This document shows positions 54,402-63,615 of a DNA stretch of 64,000 nt, one piece after another. Each line of letters starts with the position of its first letter. Within the stretch, counting starts at the first letter, position 1. Under the pieces are notes generated by a model, which saw nothing but the letters and a program-made list of their open reading frames with translations, made no database searches and was not told the DNA's origin. The position numbers were made by a program, and so were the translations under genes. Source of the stretch: Actinomadura luteofluorescens (GTDB lineage: Bacteria > Actinomycetota > Actinomycetes > Streptosporangiales > Streptosporangiaceae); NCBI RefSeq assembly GCF_013409365.1, contig NZ_JACCBA010000001.1:6200001-6264000 (forward strand). The letters run 5' to 3'.

Positions 54402-54944
54402 TCACCCGGCCCGTCGTCCACGGCCGCGTCCCCCGCCGGGGTTCAGCAGTTCCACGTCGCCCGCGGCCAGGCGCGCGGGCTGCAGCGCCTCGAACAGCTC
54501 GCGGTGCATCCCGTCGAACGCCGCGAGCGCGCCGCCGGGCGCTTCCAGCGCCAGGCTCACCTCGTTGGCCCGCTGGCGCCCCGTCGCGGTGATCTCGACG
54601 AGCGTGGCGCGCCGGTCGCGGGGATGCGGGGTCCGGCCGACGAGCCCGGCCGCCTCCAGCTGGTCCACGGTGAGCTTCACCGTCGTGGGGTGCATCATCA
54701 GGATCCGGCCGAGCGTGCTCAGCCGGGCCCGCCCGTGGACGGTGAGGGCGAGCGTGGTCAGCAGGAACCAGCCGGTCTGGCTGAGATCCAGCCGCTTCAG
54801 CTCCACGTCCAGGGCCTTCTTGAGCAGCTGGTTGAGCCGCCCGACCGAACAGATCGCCAGGAACGGCCACGGATCGCCGAGCAGGCCCTGGCCCTCCCAG
54901 CGGTCGCGCACGCCCATGACCAGCGGGTCCACGCCGTCGTCCAT
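54402..54944 (-). CDS. MarR-family regulator
   Basis: 180 residues from an ATG at 54944; the longer frame to 55055 has no ribosome site. Winged-helix core: LNQLLKKALDVELKRLDLSQ, RARLSTLGRILMMHPTTVKL, VDQLEAAGLVGRTPHPRDRR. It is divergent from the second mce operon, with about 280 bases between, so it may regulate that operon. The region upstream has TAAGTACTCGCTTCTTAG but no perfect dyad. Confidence 0.85.
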   Translation of the reverse strand: MDDGVDPLVMGVRDRWEGQGLLGDPWPFLAICSVGRLNQLLKKALDVELKRLDLSQTGWFLLTTLALTVHGRARLSTLGRILMMHPTTVKLTVDQLEAAGLVGRTPHPRDRRATLVEITATGRQRANEVSLALEAPGGALAAFDGMHRELFEALQPARLAAGDVELLNPGGGRGRGRRAG

Positions 54945-55043
54945 CTCGTCTTCTACGCCTCGTCGCGCCTCGGTCTGCACCGGCTGATCGTAGCTTCGGA
55001 CAAAACCAGATGTAAGTACTCGCTTCTTAGACCTTCTTCCAAT

Positions 55044-55125
55044 AGAGTGCCTCAAATCACAGGCGGAGCCCGTGTGCTCTGGAGGGTGCGCGGAGTCGCC
55101 TGTGGTACCGGTCTCGGCCGAGACC
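55044..55125 (+). promoter_or_regulatory. Putative promoter and structured leader of mce locus 2
   Basis: A TAGAGT (55044-55049) fits an actinobacterial -10. Downstream, CACAGGCG (55058-55065) pairs with CGCCTGTG (55097-55104), and GGTCTCGGCCGAGACC (55110-55125) is a perfect 16-bp palindrome. With the start at 55226 this implies a leader of about 165 bases with two strong hairpins. Function unproven. Confidence 0.45.
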
Positions 55126-55225
55126 GCTGTGGCGCGCGAACGAGCATGACGAGGGCGCCTCCGCGGTACCGGCAGGATCCGGTGTTTCGGATGGGCGCCG
55201 ACGTCCGAGCACGAAGGAGGCTGGA

Positions 55226-55267
55226 GTGACCCTTCTCAACCCCGCCCCGGGGGAGGGCACCGGCTGA
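55226..55267 (+). CDS. 13-residue minicistron coupled to yrbEA of mce locus 2
   Basis: GTG with AAGGAGG at six bases upstream, 13 codons starting VTLL and ending GEGTG, with a stop overlapping the yrbEA start (TGATG). yrbEA has no ribosome site of its own, so its translation should depend on this minicistron. The first 12 bases, GTGACCCTTCTC, recur inside yrbEA at 55347. Confidence 0.55.
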   Translation: MTLLNPAPGEGTG

Positions 55268-56070
55268 TGGCCCTGAGCCTGAACAAGGCCCCGGACCTGG
55301 CACGCAGACGCGTCGGGAGAGCACTCGACGAGACAGGACTGCTGTGCGTGACCCTTCTCGAAGGGCTGCGCCGCACCTGGGACCTGCGCCAGTGGTGGGG
55401 CGAATTCGTCGAGCAGTGCTGGTTCCTCGCACGCGTCACGAGCGTGCCGGTCATGCTCATCGCCGTGCCGCTCGGCGCGACCATCTCGCTCCAGGTGGGC
55501 GACATCGCCCGGCAGCTCGGCGCGCAGTCGGGCACCGGGGCGCTGCTCACCGCGGCGATGATCCAGCAGGTGGCGCCGCTGGCCGCGGCGCTGCTGGTCT
55601 CCGGCGTGGGCGGGTCGGCCATCACCTCCGACATGGGGGCCCGCAACATCCGCGACGAACTCGCGGCGATGGAGGTCATGGGCATCAACCCGATCCACCG
55701 CCTGGTCACCCCCAGGCTGTGGGCGGCGAGCACGGTGTCCGGACTGCTCTGCTCGGTGGTGATCCTCGCGGGCGTCATCGGCGGGTACTACTTCAACGTC
55801 ATCCAGCAGGGCGTCAGCCCCGGCGCGTTCTTCGACGGCGCCACCACCCTGCTGCAGTTCTCGGACCTGATGATCACGCTGTTCAAGGCGTGGGTGTTCG
55901 GATTCATCGCCGCCGCAGTCGCCTGCTACATGGGCATGAACTGCGACTACGGCCCCGTCGGCGTCGGCCGCGCGGTGAACCGGGCCGTGGTCGTCACCTC
56001 GATCGTGGTGTTCGCGACGAACTACATCCTCACCATGATCTACCAGGTCCTCTTCCCCCCGAGGTTCTGA
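55267..56070 (+). CDS. yrbEA: YrbE-family permease A (mce locus 2)
   Basis: 267 residues. EFVEQCWFLARVTSVPVMLI, AVPLGATISLQVGDIARQLG and the coupling loop RDELAAMEVMGINPIHRLVTPR match the locus 1 permease. About six membrane segments. Translation start is coupled to the preceding minicistron, and the stop overlaps yrbEB by TGATG. No ATPase gene precedes it, unlike locus 1. Confidence 0.93.
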   Translation: MALSLNKAPDLARRRVGRALDETGLLCVTLLEGLRRTWDLRQWWGEFVEQCWFLARVTSVPVMLIAVPLGATISLQVGDIARQLGAQSGTGALLTAAMIQQVAPLAAALLVSGVGGSAITSDMGARNIRDELAAMEVMGINPIHRLVTPRLWAASTVSGLLCSVVILAGVIGGYYFNVIQQGVSPGAFFDGATTLLQFSDLMITLFKAWVFGFIAAAVACYMGMNCDYGPVGVGRAVNRAVVVTSIVVFATNYILTMIYQVLFPPRF

Positions 56071-56924
56071 TGGTCGCCATATCCCCCGTCCGCAAGCTGG
56101 GCCGCGCCGTCCGGGGCCGCACCGCGGGCCTGGCCGCGTCGGCCGACCTGCCGGTGTTCCTCGGCCGCGTCCTGTACCACCTGCTGTTCGACATCATCAT
56201 CCGGCGCAAGTACGGCAAGACCCTCGCCAAGCAGGTCAGCGACATCACCGTCGGCGTGGGCGCGCTGGTCATCGGCGGCGGCATGATCTTCGTGATCGCG
56301 ACGATGTCGCTCGCGACCGGCGCCATGGTCGGCCTGCAGGGCTACCCCGGGCTGGAGCGCATCGGCGCCGAGGCGTTCACCGGACTGGTCGCGAGCTACT
56401 CCAACGTCCGCGAGGTCACCCCGATCATCGCGGGCGTCGCGCTGGTCGCGCAGGTCGGCACCGGGTTCACCGCCGAGATCGGCGCGATGCGGATCTCCGA
56501 GGAGATCGACGCGCTGGAGGTCATGGGCATCAACTCGCTGGCCTACCTGGTGTGCACCCGGGTCGCCGCCGGCGTCATCGCCCTGGTGCCGCTGTACCTG
56601 GTCTCGCTGTTCATGGCGTTCTTCGCCACGAGGTTCATCACGATCCAGTACTTCGGCCTCTCGCCCGGCATCTACGACTACTACTTCCACCTCTACCTGC
56701 CGCCGATCGACGTGTTCTACAGCGTCATCAAGGTCGCGGTGTTCGCCTTCATCATCATGTTCATCCACTGCTACCGCGGCTACTACGCGGCGGGCGGCCC
56801 GGTCGGCGTCGGCGTCGCCGCCGGCCGCGCCATCCGGGAGTCGACCATCCTGATGATCCTCATGAACCTGGTCCTGTCGTACATCTTCTGGGGCCACGGC
56901 AGCACGGTGAGGCTGACCGGATGA
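56070..56924 (+). CDS. yrbEB: YrbE-family permease B (mce locus 2)
   Basis: 284 residues. ATPase-coupling loop GFTAEIGAMRISEEIDALEV, five or six membrane segments, and the usual end GHGSTVRLTG. Overlaps mceA by ATGA. Confidence 0.93.
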   Translation: MVAISPVRKLGRAVRGRTAGLAASADLPVFLGRVLYHLLFDIIIRRKYGKTLAKQVSDITVGVGALVIGGGMIFVIATMSLATGAMVGLQGYPGLERIGAEAFTGLVASYSNVREVTPIIAGVALVAQVGTGFTAEIGAMRISEEIDALEVMGINSLAYLVCTRVAAGVIALVPLYLVSLFMAFFATRFITIQYFGLSPGIYDYYFHLYLPPIDVFYSVIKVAVFAFIIMFIHCYRGYYAAGGPVGVGVAAGRAIRESTILMILMNLVLSYIFWGHGSTVRLTG

Positions 56925-58013
56925 GCGACGAGTCACTGTCCACCCGCCGCCGGACGATGTTCGGGCTGGTCGGCGCCGGCGTCATCGCGGCGGCCGCGGT
57001 GTTCGTCGCGGTCGGGTCCACGCCGTCCCACGCGGGCTCCACCTACTACGACGCGACGTTCGGCCGCGCCGGGCAGGGCCTCGACCCGGGCAAGTCGGAG
57101 GTGAAGGTCCGCGGGATCGCGGTCGGCGACGTCCAGGAGGTCAAGCTCGACGGCAACGGCAGGGTCACCGTCCGGATCCGGGTCGACAAGGGCGTCAAGG
57201 TGGCCGACACGGCCATCGCGACGGTCGAGCCGGTCTCGGTGTTCGGCCCGAAGGACCTCGCCCTCGACCTCGGCGCGCACGAGCTCTCCGGCCCCTACAT
57301 CGACGACGGCGGCCGGATCGCGAAGACCAACGACCCGAAGGAGCTGTCGGACACGGCCTGGCCCACCTACCGGCTCACGCGGGCGATCAACCCCGACGAC
57401 GTGGCGACGATCCTGCACACGTTCGGGGCCGGGCTCTCCGGGCAGGGGCCGGCGCTGCGCCGGACGATCGACAACGGCGCGATCGTCGTCGACGCGACCT
57501 ACCGGGACCGGGGCCGCGATCCAGTCGCTGCTGAACGACGTCAACGGCCTGTCCGGGACCTTCGCGTCGCGCGGCGACACCCTCACCCGGTTCGCCGGGG
57601 ACTTCAACCGGCTCGCCCAGGTCGTCAACGAGCGGCCCGACAAGGTCACCCAGCTGCTGGACGAGTCGGCGCGGCTCGGCCAGACGGTCGGCACGAACCT
57701 GGAGCAGCACGGCCGCAACCTCGGCAGGATCATCGACTCGGGCGGCGAGGTGGTGCGCGTGTTCAACGGGCAGCGCCGCAACGTCCCGGTGCTGCTCGAC
57801 AGCCTGACCGGGTTCTTCGGCCTGCTGGCGCAGATCATCCGCATCCCCGGCCCGGAGGGCACCCTGATCGCCCAGGCGCGCGACGACCTTCCGCTGGACA
57901 TCTGCCAGATCCTCATCGACGTCTGCTCGGTCAAGCCCAAGGCGACCGCGTTCGACGTCCCGCTCCCGGGCGCGGGCGGGCCGGGCCGCACGGCGACGGG
58001 AACGCGGCCGTGA
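56921..58013 (+). pseudogene. mceA: Mce protein A of locus 2, apparent single-base frameshift
   Basis: ATG overlapping yrbEB. Helix at about 13-33 and an Mce core (KSEVKVRGIAVGDVQEVKLD) read normally to about codon 197. Then the frame is lost and the rest of the protein (AAIQSLLNDVNGLSGTFASR, and on to QILIDVCSVKPKATAFDVPL) continues one base later to a stop at 58013. Removing one G from GGGG at 57510-57513 restores 363 residues with normal Mce shaft. mceB starts on the restored stop (GTGA), which argues that the intact gene is real and the extra base is a sequencing error or a very recent mutation. Confidence 0.85.
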
Positions 58014-59089
58014 GCCCGCTGCTGCGCGGCAAGACCGCGCGCGGGCCCGAGTACTCCACGATCCTGAAGTTCCTGGTGTTCGTGGCGCTGACGGGTCTGC
58101 TCACGTTCTACATCGGCCAGCAGATCCTCGGCACGAGCTTCAAGTCCCGCTACCGGCTGTCCGCCACGTTCGACGACGTCACCGGCCTGCTGGAGGGCGA
58201 CGCCGTGAAGGTGGCGGGCACGCCCGTCGGACAGGTCGAGGGCATCAAGGTGGTGCGCGGCAAGGCCGTGGTGAAGATGGCGGTCGACAAGGAGGTCCGG
58301 CTGCCGTCGGACTCCACCGCCGCGATCCGCTGGCGCAACGTGATGGGGCAGCGGGTCGTCTACCTGGAGCCCGGGTCGAGCCAGGGGAGGCTGGGCGACG
58401 GCGACCGCGTCCCGCGCACCAGGTCGGTGGTGGACCTCGGCGACATCGTCAACAGCCTCGGCCCGCTCACCCGCAACCTGGACCCGAACCAGCTCAACAA
58501 GATCCTGTTCGCCTTCTCCCAGGCGCTGGACGGCAACGAGCAGAACATCTCGCTGCTGACCGAGAACCTGGACATGCTGCTCCAGACGTTCGCGGCCCGG
58601 AAGAAGACGATCAAGGGGATGATCGACGACTACGAGACGGTGAGCGACGCCATCGCCACCCGGGACCGGCAGATCGCGGCCAGCGCCGACAACCTGGAGT
58701 CGCTGACCCGGGTGTTCGCGGGCAACCGCAAGCTGCTGGAGAGCGCGGTCGTGGAGATCTCGGGCGTCACCACCAACCTCAACCAGGTGCTCGGCGGCAA
58801 CGACGCGCAGCTCGCCCGCATCATCGCCAACCTCGGCAGGTTCAGCGAGACGTTCCGGCTGAACGTCGACCAGCTGGAGAAGATGGTGCAGCAGCTCCCG
58901 CTGACCCTCCGGCAGCTGTTCGCGTCCGCGAACGGCGGCCACTACCTGCGCACCAACGCGCTCTGCCTGAACGTGGTGCAGGGCCCCTGCCCGTTCCCGA
59001 TGGAGCTGCCGAAGTCGCCTGGGGCGGGCCAGCCGAGCAAGGACGATCTCACCAAGCTCAGGAAGATGCTGCTGGGGGGTGGCGGCTGA
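58010..59089 (+). CDS. mceB: Mce protein B (mce locus 2)
   Basis: 359 residues, GTG overlapping mceA. Helix at about 20-40, Mce core (FDDVTGLLEGDAVKVAGTPV, WRNVMGQRVVYLEP), long helical shaft and a C-terminus with two cysteines (NALCLNVVQGPCPF). Overlaps mceC by TGATG. Confidence 0.92.
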   Translation: MSPLLRGKTARGPEYSTILKFLVFVALTGLLTFYIGQQILGTSFKSRYRLSATFDDVTGLLEGDAVKVAGTPVGQVEGIKVVRGKAVVKMAVDKEVRLPSDSTAAIRWRNVMGQRVVYLEPGSSQGRLGDGDRVPRTRSVVDLGDIVNSLGPLTRNLDPNQLNKILFAFSQALDGNEQNISLLTENLDMLLQTFAARKKTIKGMIDDYETVSDAIATRDRQIAASADNLESLTRVFAGNRKLLESAVVEISGVTTNLNQVLGGNDAQLARIIANLGRFSETFRLNVDQLEKMVQQLPLTLRQLFASANGGHYLRTNALCLNVVQGPCPFPMELPKSPGAGQPSKDDLTKLRKMLLGGGG

Positions 59090-60111
59090 TGGCGCTCAAG
59101 TCGCTCCGCGACGTCAACCAGAAGGTCGTCGCGATCGTCACCCTGACCGCGCTCGGCGCGGCCTGCGTGTTCGCGTTCGCCCTCGGCCAGCTGCACCTGC
59201 TCGACCGCGGCTACACGATGAGCGGGGAGTTCAGCGACACCGCCGGGCTGAAGAAGGGCCAGGACGTGCGGGTCGCCGGGGTGAAGTCCGGCCGGATCAC
59301 CGCCGTGGAGCCCGACTTCGCCCACGGCAGGGTCATCGTCTCCTGGCACGTGAACGCCGGCATCGACCTCGGCCCGAAGACCCGCGCCGAGATCCAGACG
59401 ACGACCCTGCTCGGCGGCCGGTACCTGCGGCTGTCCGGCCCGGTCTCCAAGCCCTACCTGGCGGACGTGCCGGAGTCGCGGCGGCGGATCCCGCTGTCGC
59501 GCACCAGCGTCCCGTTCACCGTGCCGGAGGCCCTGGAGGGCGCGCAGAACATCGTCGGCAAGCTCGACCAGCGCAGCGTCGACAAGCTGCTCACCGAGAT
59601 CACCAAGATCAAGTCGCCGGGCGCGGTGAAGCTGCGCCGCATCCTGGTCAACATCCAGGAGCTGTCCCGGACGCTGAACGACTCCTATCCGCAGATCCAG
59701 CGGCTGATCGAGAACAGCAAGACGATCACCGGGACGCTGGCGGGCAAGGACGAGGAGCTGCGCCAGATCATCGACGCCAGCCAGGTGCTGCTCCAGTCCC
59801 TGGTGCGGCGCCGCAACGAGCTGGCGGCGGCGATCGGGCAGGGCAGCCAGACCGTCCGGACGCTGTCCAACGTGATCTCCAGGAACCAGAAGGAGCTCGA
59901 CACCCTGCTGGACAACCTGCACCTGCTGACGACCAGGCTCGCGCCCAACATGGACGCGCTGAACACCGACTTCTCGCTGCTCGGCCCGACGTTCCAGCAG
60001 GTCGCCAACCTCAAGGGCAACGGCCAGTACATCGAGGGCCTCCTCACCGGGCTCGGCCCGCTGCAGCCGGCCGGTCCGATCTCCACGCGGCGACCGCAGG
60101 GAGGCAACTGA
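59089..60111 (+). CDS. mceC: Mce protein C (mce locus 2)
   Basis: 340 residues. Helix at about 13-33, Mce core (FSDTAGLKKGQDVRVAGVKS, TTLLGGRYLRLSG), helical shaft, short Gln/Gly-rich end. Overlaps the next gene by TGATG. Confidence 0.92.
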   Translation: MALKSLRDVNQKVVAIVTLTALGAACVFAFALGQLHLLDRGYTMSGEFSDTAGLKKGQDVRVAGVKSGRITAVEPDFAHGRVIVSWHVNAGIDLGPKTRAEIQTTTLLGGRYLRLSGPVSKPYLADVPESRRRIPLSRTSVPFTVPEALEGAQNIVGKLDQRSVDKLLTEITKIKSPGAVKLRRILVNIQELSRTLNDSYPQIQRLIENSKTITGTLAGKDEELRQIIDASQVLLQSLVRRRNELAAAIGQGSQTVRTLSNVISRNQKELDTLLDNLHLLTTRLAPNMDALNTDFSLLGPTFQQVANLKGNGQYIEGLLTGLGPLQPAGPISTRRPQGGN

Positions 60112-61196
60112 TGAGCGGCGACGCCACGGGGGGACGGCCCCCCGGAGACTCCGGCTCCGCCCCCGGGCGCGGCCGGCTGCGCGGCGTGGCCGTCGCGCTC
60201 GGCCTCGCCATGACGGCCTCGCTCGGCGGCTGCTCGCTCGCCCCGTCCGCGGGCGGCGAGCGCACGATGGTCGTCTACGTCCCGAAGGCCCGCTCCTTCT
60301 ACGAGGAGTCCAAGGTCAAGGTGATGGGCGCCGACGTGGGGCTCGTCGACAAGGTCGAGAACCAGGGCGACCGGGTGAAGGTCACGTTCCACCTGCGCCG
60401 GGACGTCCCGCTGCCGAAGGGCGTGCAGGCCTCGATCGTCCCGCTGAACCTGATCGGCGAGCGCAACCTCGTCCTGCACCCGGCCTGGAGGCCGGGGGAG
60501 GCCAAGGAGACCGCGGACGTCATCCCGATCGAGCGCACCCACGTGCCCGTCGAGGTGGACGACGCGCTCAGCTCGTTCACCAACCTGGCCAACGCGCTCG
60601 ACCCGACCAAGATGCAGAGCGCGCTCGGCACGGCCGCCGACACGGTGAAGGGCAACGGCAAGGAGTTCAACGCGACCCTGGAGCAGAGCGCCCGCCTCGT
60701 CGAGAACGTCGCCGGGCAGGACCAGGAGCTCATCGAGGTCGCGCGGAACCTCAGCCGGCTGGCCGGGGTGGTGCGCGGGCGCGAGCAGATCCTCGGCACG
60801 ATGATCCGCGACTTCGGCACCGCGAGCCAGGTGCTGAGCTCCGAGCGCGGCGAGCTGCAGCAGCTGATCAGCGGCATCCTGGAGCTGGCGCGCAACGGCG
60901 ACAAGCTGCTGCGCAAGTACAAGGGGAACCTGCCCTACGACCTGGCGGTCCTCACCCGGACGGCCCTGATCCTCAAGGGCAACGCCAGGGAGCTGGCGCA
61001 GCTCATCCGCGTGCTGCCGGGCATCAGCGACGCGCTCATCGGCGGCTACAACCCGAAGAACAAGTCGCTGCAGATCCGGTTCGCCACGGACGCGTTCCTG
61101 CGGACCTGGCTCAAGGGCCTGATGAACTCCGACGACGTCGAATGCCCGCTGCCCGCACCCAACTCCAACTGTCCCTGGCAGAACGGAGGCAACTGA
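60111..61196 (+). CDS. mceD: Mce protein D, lipoprotein (mce locus 2)
   Basis: 361 residues. After a 22-residue Gly/Pro/Arg-rich start, a hydrophobic segment ends in a lipobox-like LGGC (Cys41). The Mce core (ESKVKVMGADVGLVDKVE, NLIGERNLVLHPAW) and helical shaft follow, with two cysteines near the end (VECPLPAPNSNCPW). A lipid-anchored D subunit next to a lipid-anchored E subunit is unusual; locus 1 has only one. The signal is longer than typical, so it might be an uncleaved helix. Confidence 0.88.
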   Translation: MSGDATGGRPPGDSGSAPGRGRLRGVAVALGLAMTASLGGCSLAPSAGGERTMVVYVPKARSFYEESKVKVMGADVGLVDKVENQGDRVKVTFHLRRDVPLPKGVQASIVPLNLIGERNLVLHPAWRPGEAKETADVIPIERTHVPVEVDDALSSFTNLANALDPTKMQSALGTAADTVKGNGKEFNATLEQSARLVENVAGQDQELIEVARNLSRLAGVVRGREQILGTMIRDFGTASQVLSSERGELQQLISGILELARNGDKLLRKYKGNLPYDLAVLTRTALILKGNARELAQLIRVLPGISDALIGGYNPKNKSLQIRFATDAFLRTWLKGLMNSDDVECPLPAPNSNCPWQNGGN

Positions 61197-62302
61197 TGGG
61201 CAGGCTCGCCATCACGGGACGGCGCCGCGCGGCCGCCGGCGGCAGGCTGCTGCTGGTGCTCGTCGCCGCCGCGGCCCTCGCCGTCTCCGGCTGCTCCTAC
61301 AAGACGGCGGGCGCGCCGAAGGGCGGCCTGAAGCTGACCGCCACGTTCGACGACGCGCAGGGCCTCGTCGCGGGGCACAGCGTGAAGATGTCCGACATCA
61401 CGATCGGCACCGTCACGAAGGTCGAGCTCGCCGGCTACCGGTCGAAGGCGACGCTGTCCATCGAGGACGACGTCAGGATCCCGCGGGGCACCCGGGCCGA
61501 GATCAAGGTGACCTCGCTGCTCGGCGAGAACTACGTCGACCTGCAGATGCCGCCCGGCGCGAGCATGGACCGCGGCCCGTTCCTGGCCACCGGCACGGCG
61601 ATCACCGACACCGGCGTCCAGCCGGCGTTCGAGCAGGTCGTCGGGCAGGCCGGGCCGCTGATCCAGGCCCTGGCCGGCGACGACGTCGCGACGGTCGTGA
61701 ACGCGGGCGCCACCGCCCTGGACGGCAACGGGGAGAAGCTCAACAAGACGATCGCGAAGGCGGGCGCGCTGCTGGGGTTGTTCGCCAGGCAGCGCGCCGA
61801 GCTCGGCGAGTCGGTCGACCGGTTCGCCCGGCTGGGCCGGTCGCTCGCCAAGGGCAGCGACGCTCTGGGCGAGACGCCCGAGCAGCTCGAACGCACCACC
61901 CGGCTGCTCGACAAGGACAAGTACAAGATCATCCAGATGGTCGACAAGCTCACCATGACGGCGCGCGAGCTGAACGACAAGGTGCTGGAGGGGCGCATCC
62001 AGCGGTTCCGGGCGCTGCTGCGCGACCTGGACCCCGTCCTGGAGCAGCTCGGCAGCAACCGCAAGCGGCTCACGGCGCTGGTGGACGGCCTGGTCGAGTT
62101 CACCGACAAGCTGCCCCGGGCCACCTATGACGGCCAGCTGCTGCTCTACCCGCTGCTGCGGATCGTGTGGCCGGACGGGACGCCGATCTTCCCGGGCCTC
62201 GGCCAGAGCCCCAAGAAGAAGAAGGCCGCGGCGCCGGAGATCCCCAAGCAGCTCCAGGGCGCCCTGCCGGACCTCGACAAGATCCTGGAGCCGCGCGGAT
62301 GA
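61196..62302 (+). CDS. mceE: Mce protein E, lipoprotein (mce locus 2)
   Basis: 368 residues from an ATG overlapping the previous stop. Signal sequence with Arg-rich start and lipobox VSGC (Cys33). Mce core (FDDAQGLVAGHSVKMSDITI, TSLLGENYVDLQMP), then helical shaft. A Lys-rich SPKKKKAAAP segment lies near the C-terminus. Overlaps mceF by ATGA. Confidence 0.92.
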   Translation: MGRLAITGRRRAAAGGRLLLVLVAAAALAVSGCSYKTAGAPKGGLKLTATFDDAQGLVAGHSVKMSDITIGTVTKVELAGYRSKATLSIEDDVRIPRGTRAEIKVTSLLGENYVDLQMPPGASMDRGPFLATGTAITDTGVQPAFEQVVGQAGPLIQALAGDDVATVVNAGATALDGNGEKLNKTIAKAGALLGLFARQRAELGESVDRFARLGRSLAKGSDALGETPEQLERTTRLLDKDKYKIIQMVDKLTMTARELNDKVLEGRIQRFRALLRDLDPVLEQLGSNRKRLTALVDGLVEFTDKLPRATYDGQLLLYPLLRIVWPDGTPIFPGLGQSPKKKKAAAPEIPKQLQGALPDLDKILEPRG

Positions 62303-63591
62303 ACAGACGGCTGACGATCAACCTGGCGGCGTTCGGCGTGCTCGCCGCGGTGATGGTCGTGTGGGCGTTCAACAACGTCGTCCGCTTCGACTTCATCGAC
62401 CGGCCGTACCACATCACCGTGGAGTTCGAGTCCTCCCCGGGCCTGCACCCGAACTTCGAGGTCGACTACCTCGGCCTGCGGGTCGGCAAGATCGACTCGG
62501 TGCGGCTGGAGAAGGACAAGGTCGTCGTCCGGCTGGACATGGAGCGCGGCGTCAGGATCCCGCAGGGGGTCACCGCCGCCGCGGCCCGCAAGTCCGCGGT
62601 GGGCGAGCCGGTGGTCGAGCTGACGCCGGGGCCCGGCAGGTCCGGCGCCCCGCCGATGAAGCCCGGCACCGTCATCCCGGTGTCGCAGACGAAGGTCCCG
62701 CCGAAGTACGGCGACCTGTTCGGCGCCGTCATCGACACCCTGAAGGCGATCGACCCCGACGACGCCAAGGTGCTCACCCAGGAGCTCGCCGCCGGATGGG
62801 CCGGACGCGAGGACTCGCTCCGCCAGATCGTCAACGGCAGCGACGACCTCACCCAGACGTTCGCGCAGAACACCGAGCTGCTGGACGGGCTGACCAACGA
62901 CCTCGGCCGCATCACCCACGTGCTGAACCAGAACCGCGGCTCGCTCGGCGCCGGGATCGACAACCTCGCCGCCCTCACCGCCGCGCTCAGCCAGGTCCGC
63001 GGGCAGATCGCCGAACTGCGCGACCGCGGCCCCGGCCTGCTCGCCACCGTCAACGACCTGCTCGACAAGACCGGCCCCGACTTCGGCTGCACCGTGGACA
63101 TGCTCGGCAACCTGGGCATCGGGAGCTACGACCCCAACTATCTCGACGACCTGCGCAGGACGCTCGCGGTGGCGCCGCAGCTCAAGGTCGTCCTGGACAA
63201 CGTGATCGGAAGGGACCAGGGCCAGCCCGTCCTGAACGTCGTCTTCCAGGTCACGCTGAAGAGGCTCGCCACGCTGGAGTACAAGTACCCGCGCGCGCAG
63301 CCGGCGGTGAACCGGATCCCGGCCTGCCCCGGCGGCCGGACCCCGGCGGTGACCAAGCAGAAGCCCTACAAGGCGAAGAACCCGGGTGAGACGATCCCCA
63401 CCCACGATCCCGCCTTGCAGCGGAACGTGCAGGCCAGGAAGGCCGCGAACACCGGCGACTCTTCCGGCGGACCGCCGATCTGGCTGGTGTACGTTCCCCC
63501 GATCATCGCCCTTCTGGTGCTGATCAGGGTCATGATGGGCTCGGTGCCCGTGGTGTCCCGCCTTACCCGACTGCGTCGGGGCAAGGACTGA
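62299..63591 (+). CDS. mceF: Mce protein F (mce locus 2), with C-terminal membrane helix
   Basis: 430 residues. N-terminal helix at about 9-27, Mce core (FESSPGLHPNFEVDYLGLRV, RKSAVGEPVVELTP), helical shaft, two cysteines (DFGCTVD, IPACPGG). Unlike its locus 1 counterpart it ends with a second hydrophobic helix (PPIWLVYVPPIIALLVLIRV) and a basic tail, suggesting both ends lie in or at the cytoplasmic membrane. Confidence 0.92.
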   Translation: MNRRLTINLAAFGVLAAVMVVWAFNNVVRFDFIDRPYHITVEFESSPGLHPNFEVDYLGLRVGKIDSVRLEKDKVVVRLDMERGVRIPQGVTAAAARKSAVGEPVVELTPGPGRSGAPPMKPGTVIPVSQTKVPPKYGDLFGAVIDTLKAIDPDDAKVLTQELAAGWAGREDSLRQIVNGSDDLTQTFAQNTELLDGLTNDLGRITHVLNQNRGSLGAGIDNLAALTAALSQVRGQIAELRDRGPGLLATVNDLLDKTGPDFGCTVDMLGNLGIGSYDPNYLDDLRRTLAVAPQLKVVLDNVIGRDQGQPVLNVVFQVTLKRLATLEYKYPRAQPAVNRIPACPGGRTPAVTKQKPYKAKNPGETIPTHDPALQRNVQARKAANTGDSSGGPPIWLVYVPPIIALLVLIRVMMGSVPVVSRLTRLRRGKD

Positions 63592-63615
63592 CCCCAATCC
63601 CGAGGAGTATCCGAA

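Noticed and set aside
55347..55359. Alternative start of the locus 2 yrbEA at the internal GTG
   Set aside because: The residues before it (DETGLL) align with the locus 1 permease (RQTGRL), so the coding region begins upstream.
57505..57518. Programmed +1 frameshifting in mceA of locus 2
   Set aside because: No slippery codon with a slow stop or rare codon is present, the other mce genes here lack it, and one base in a G-run explains it.
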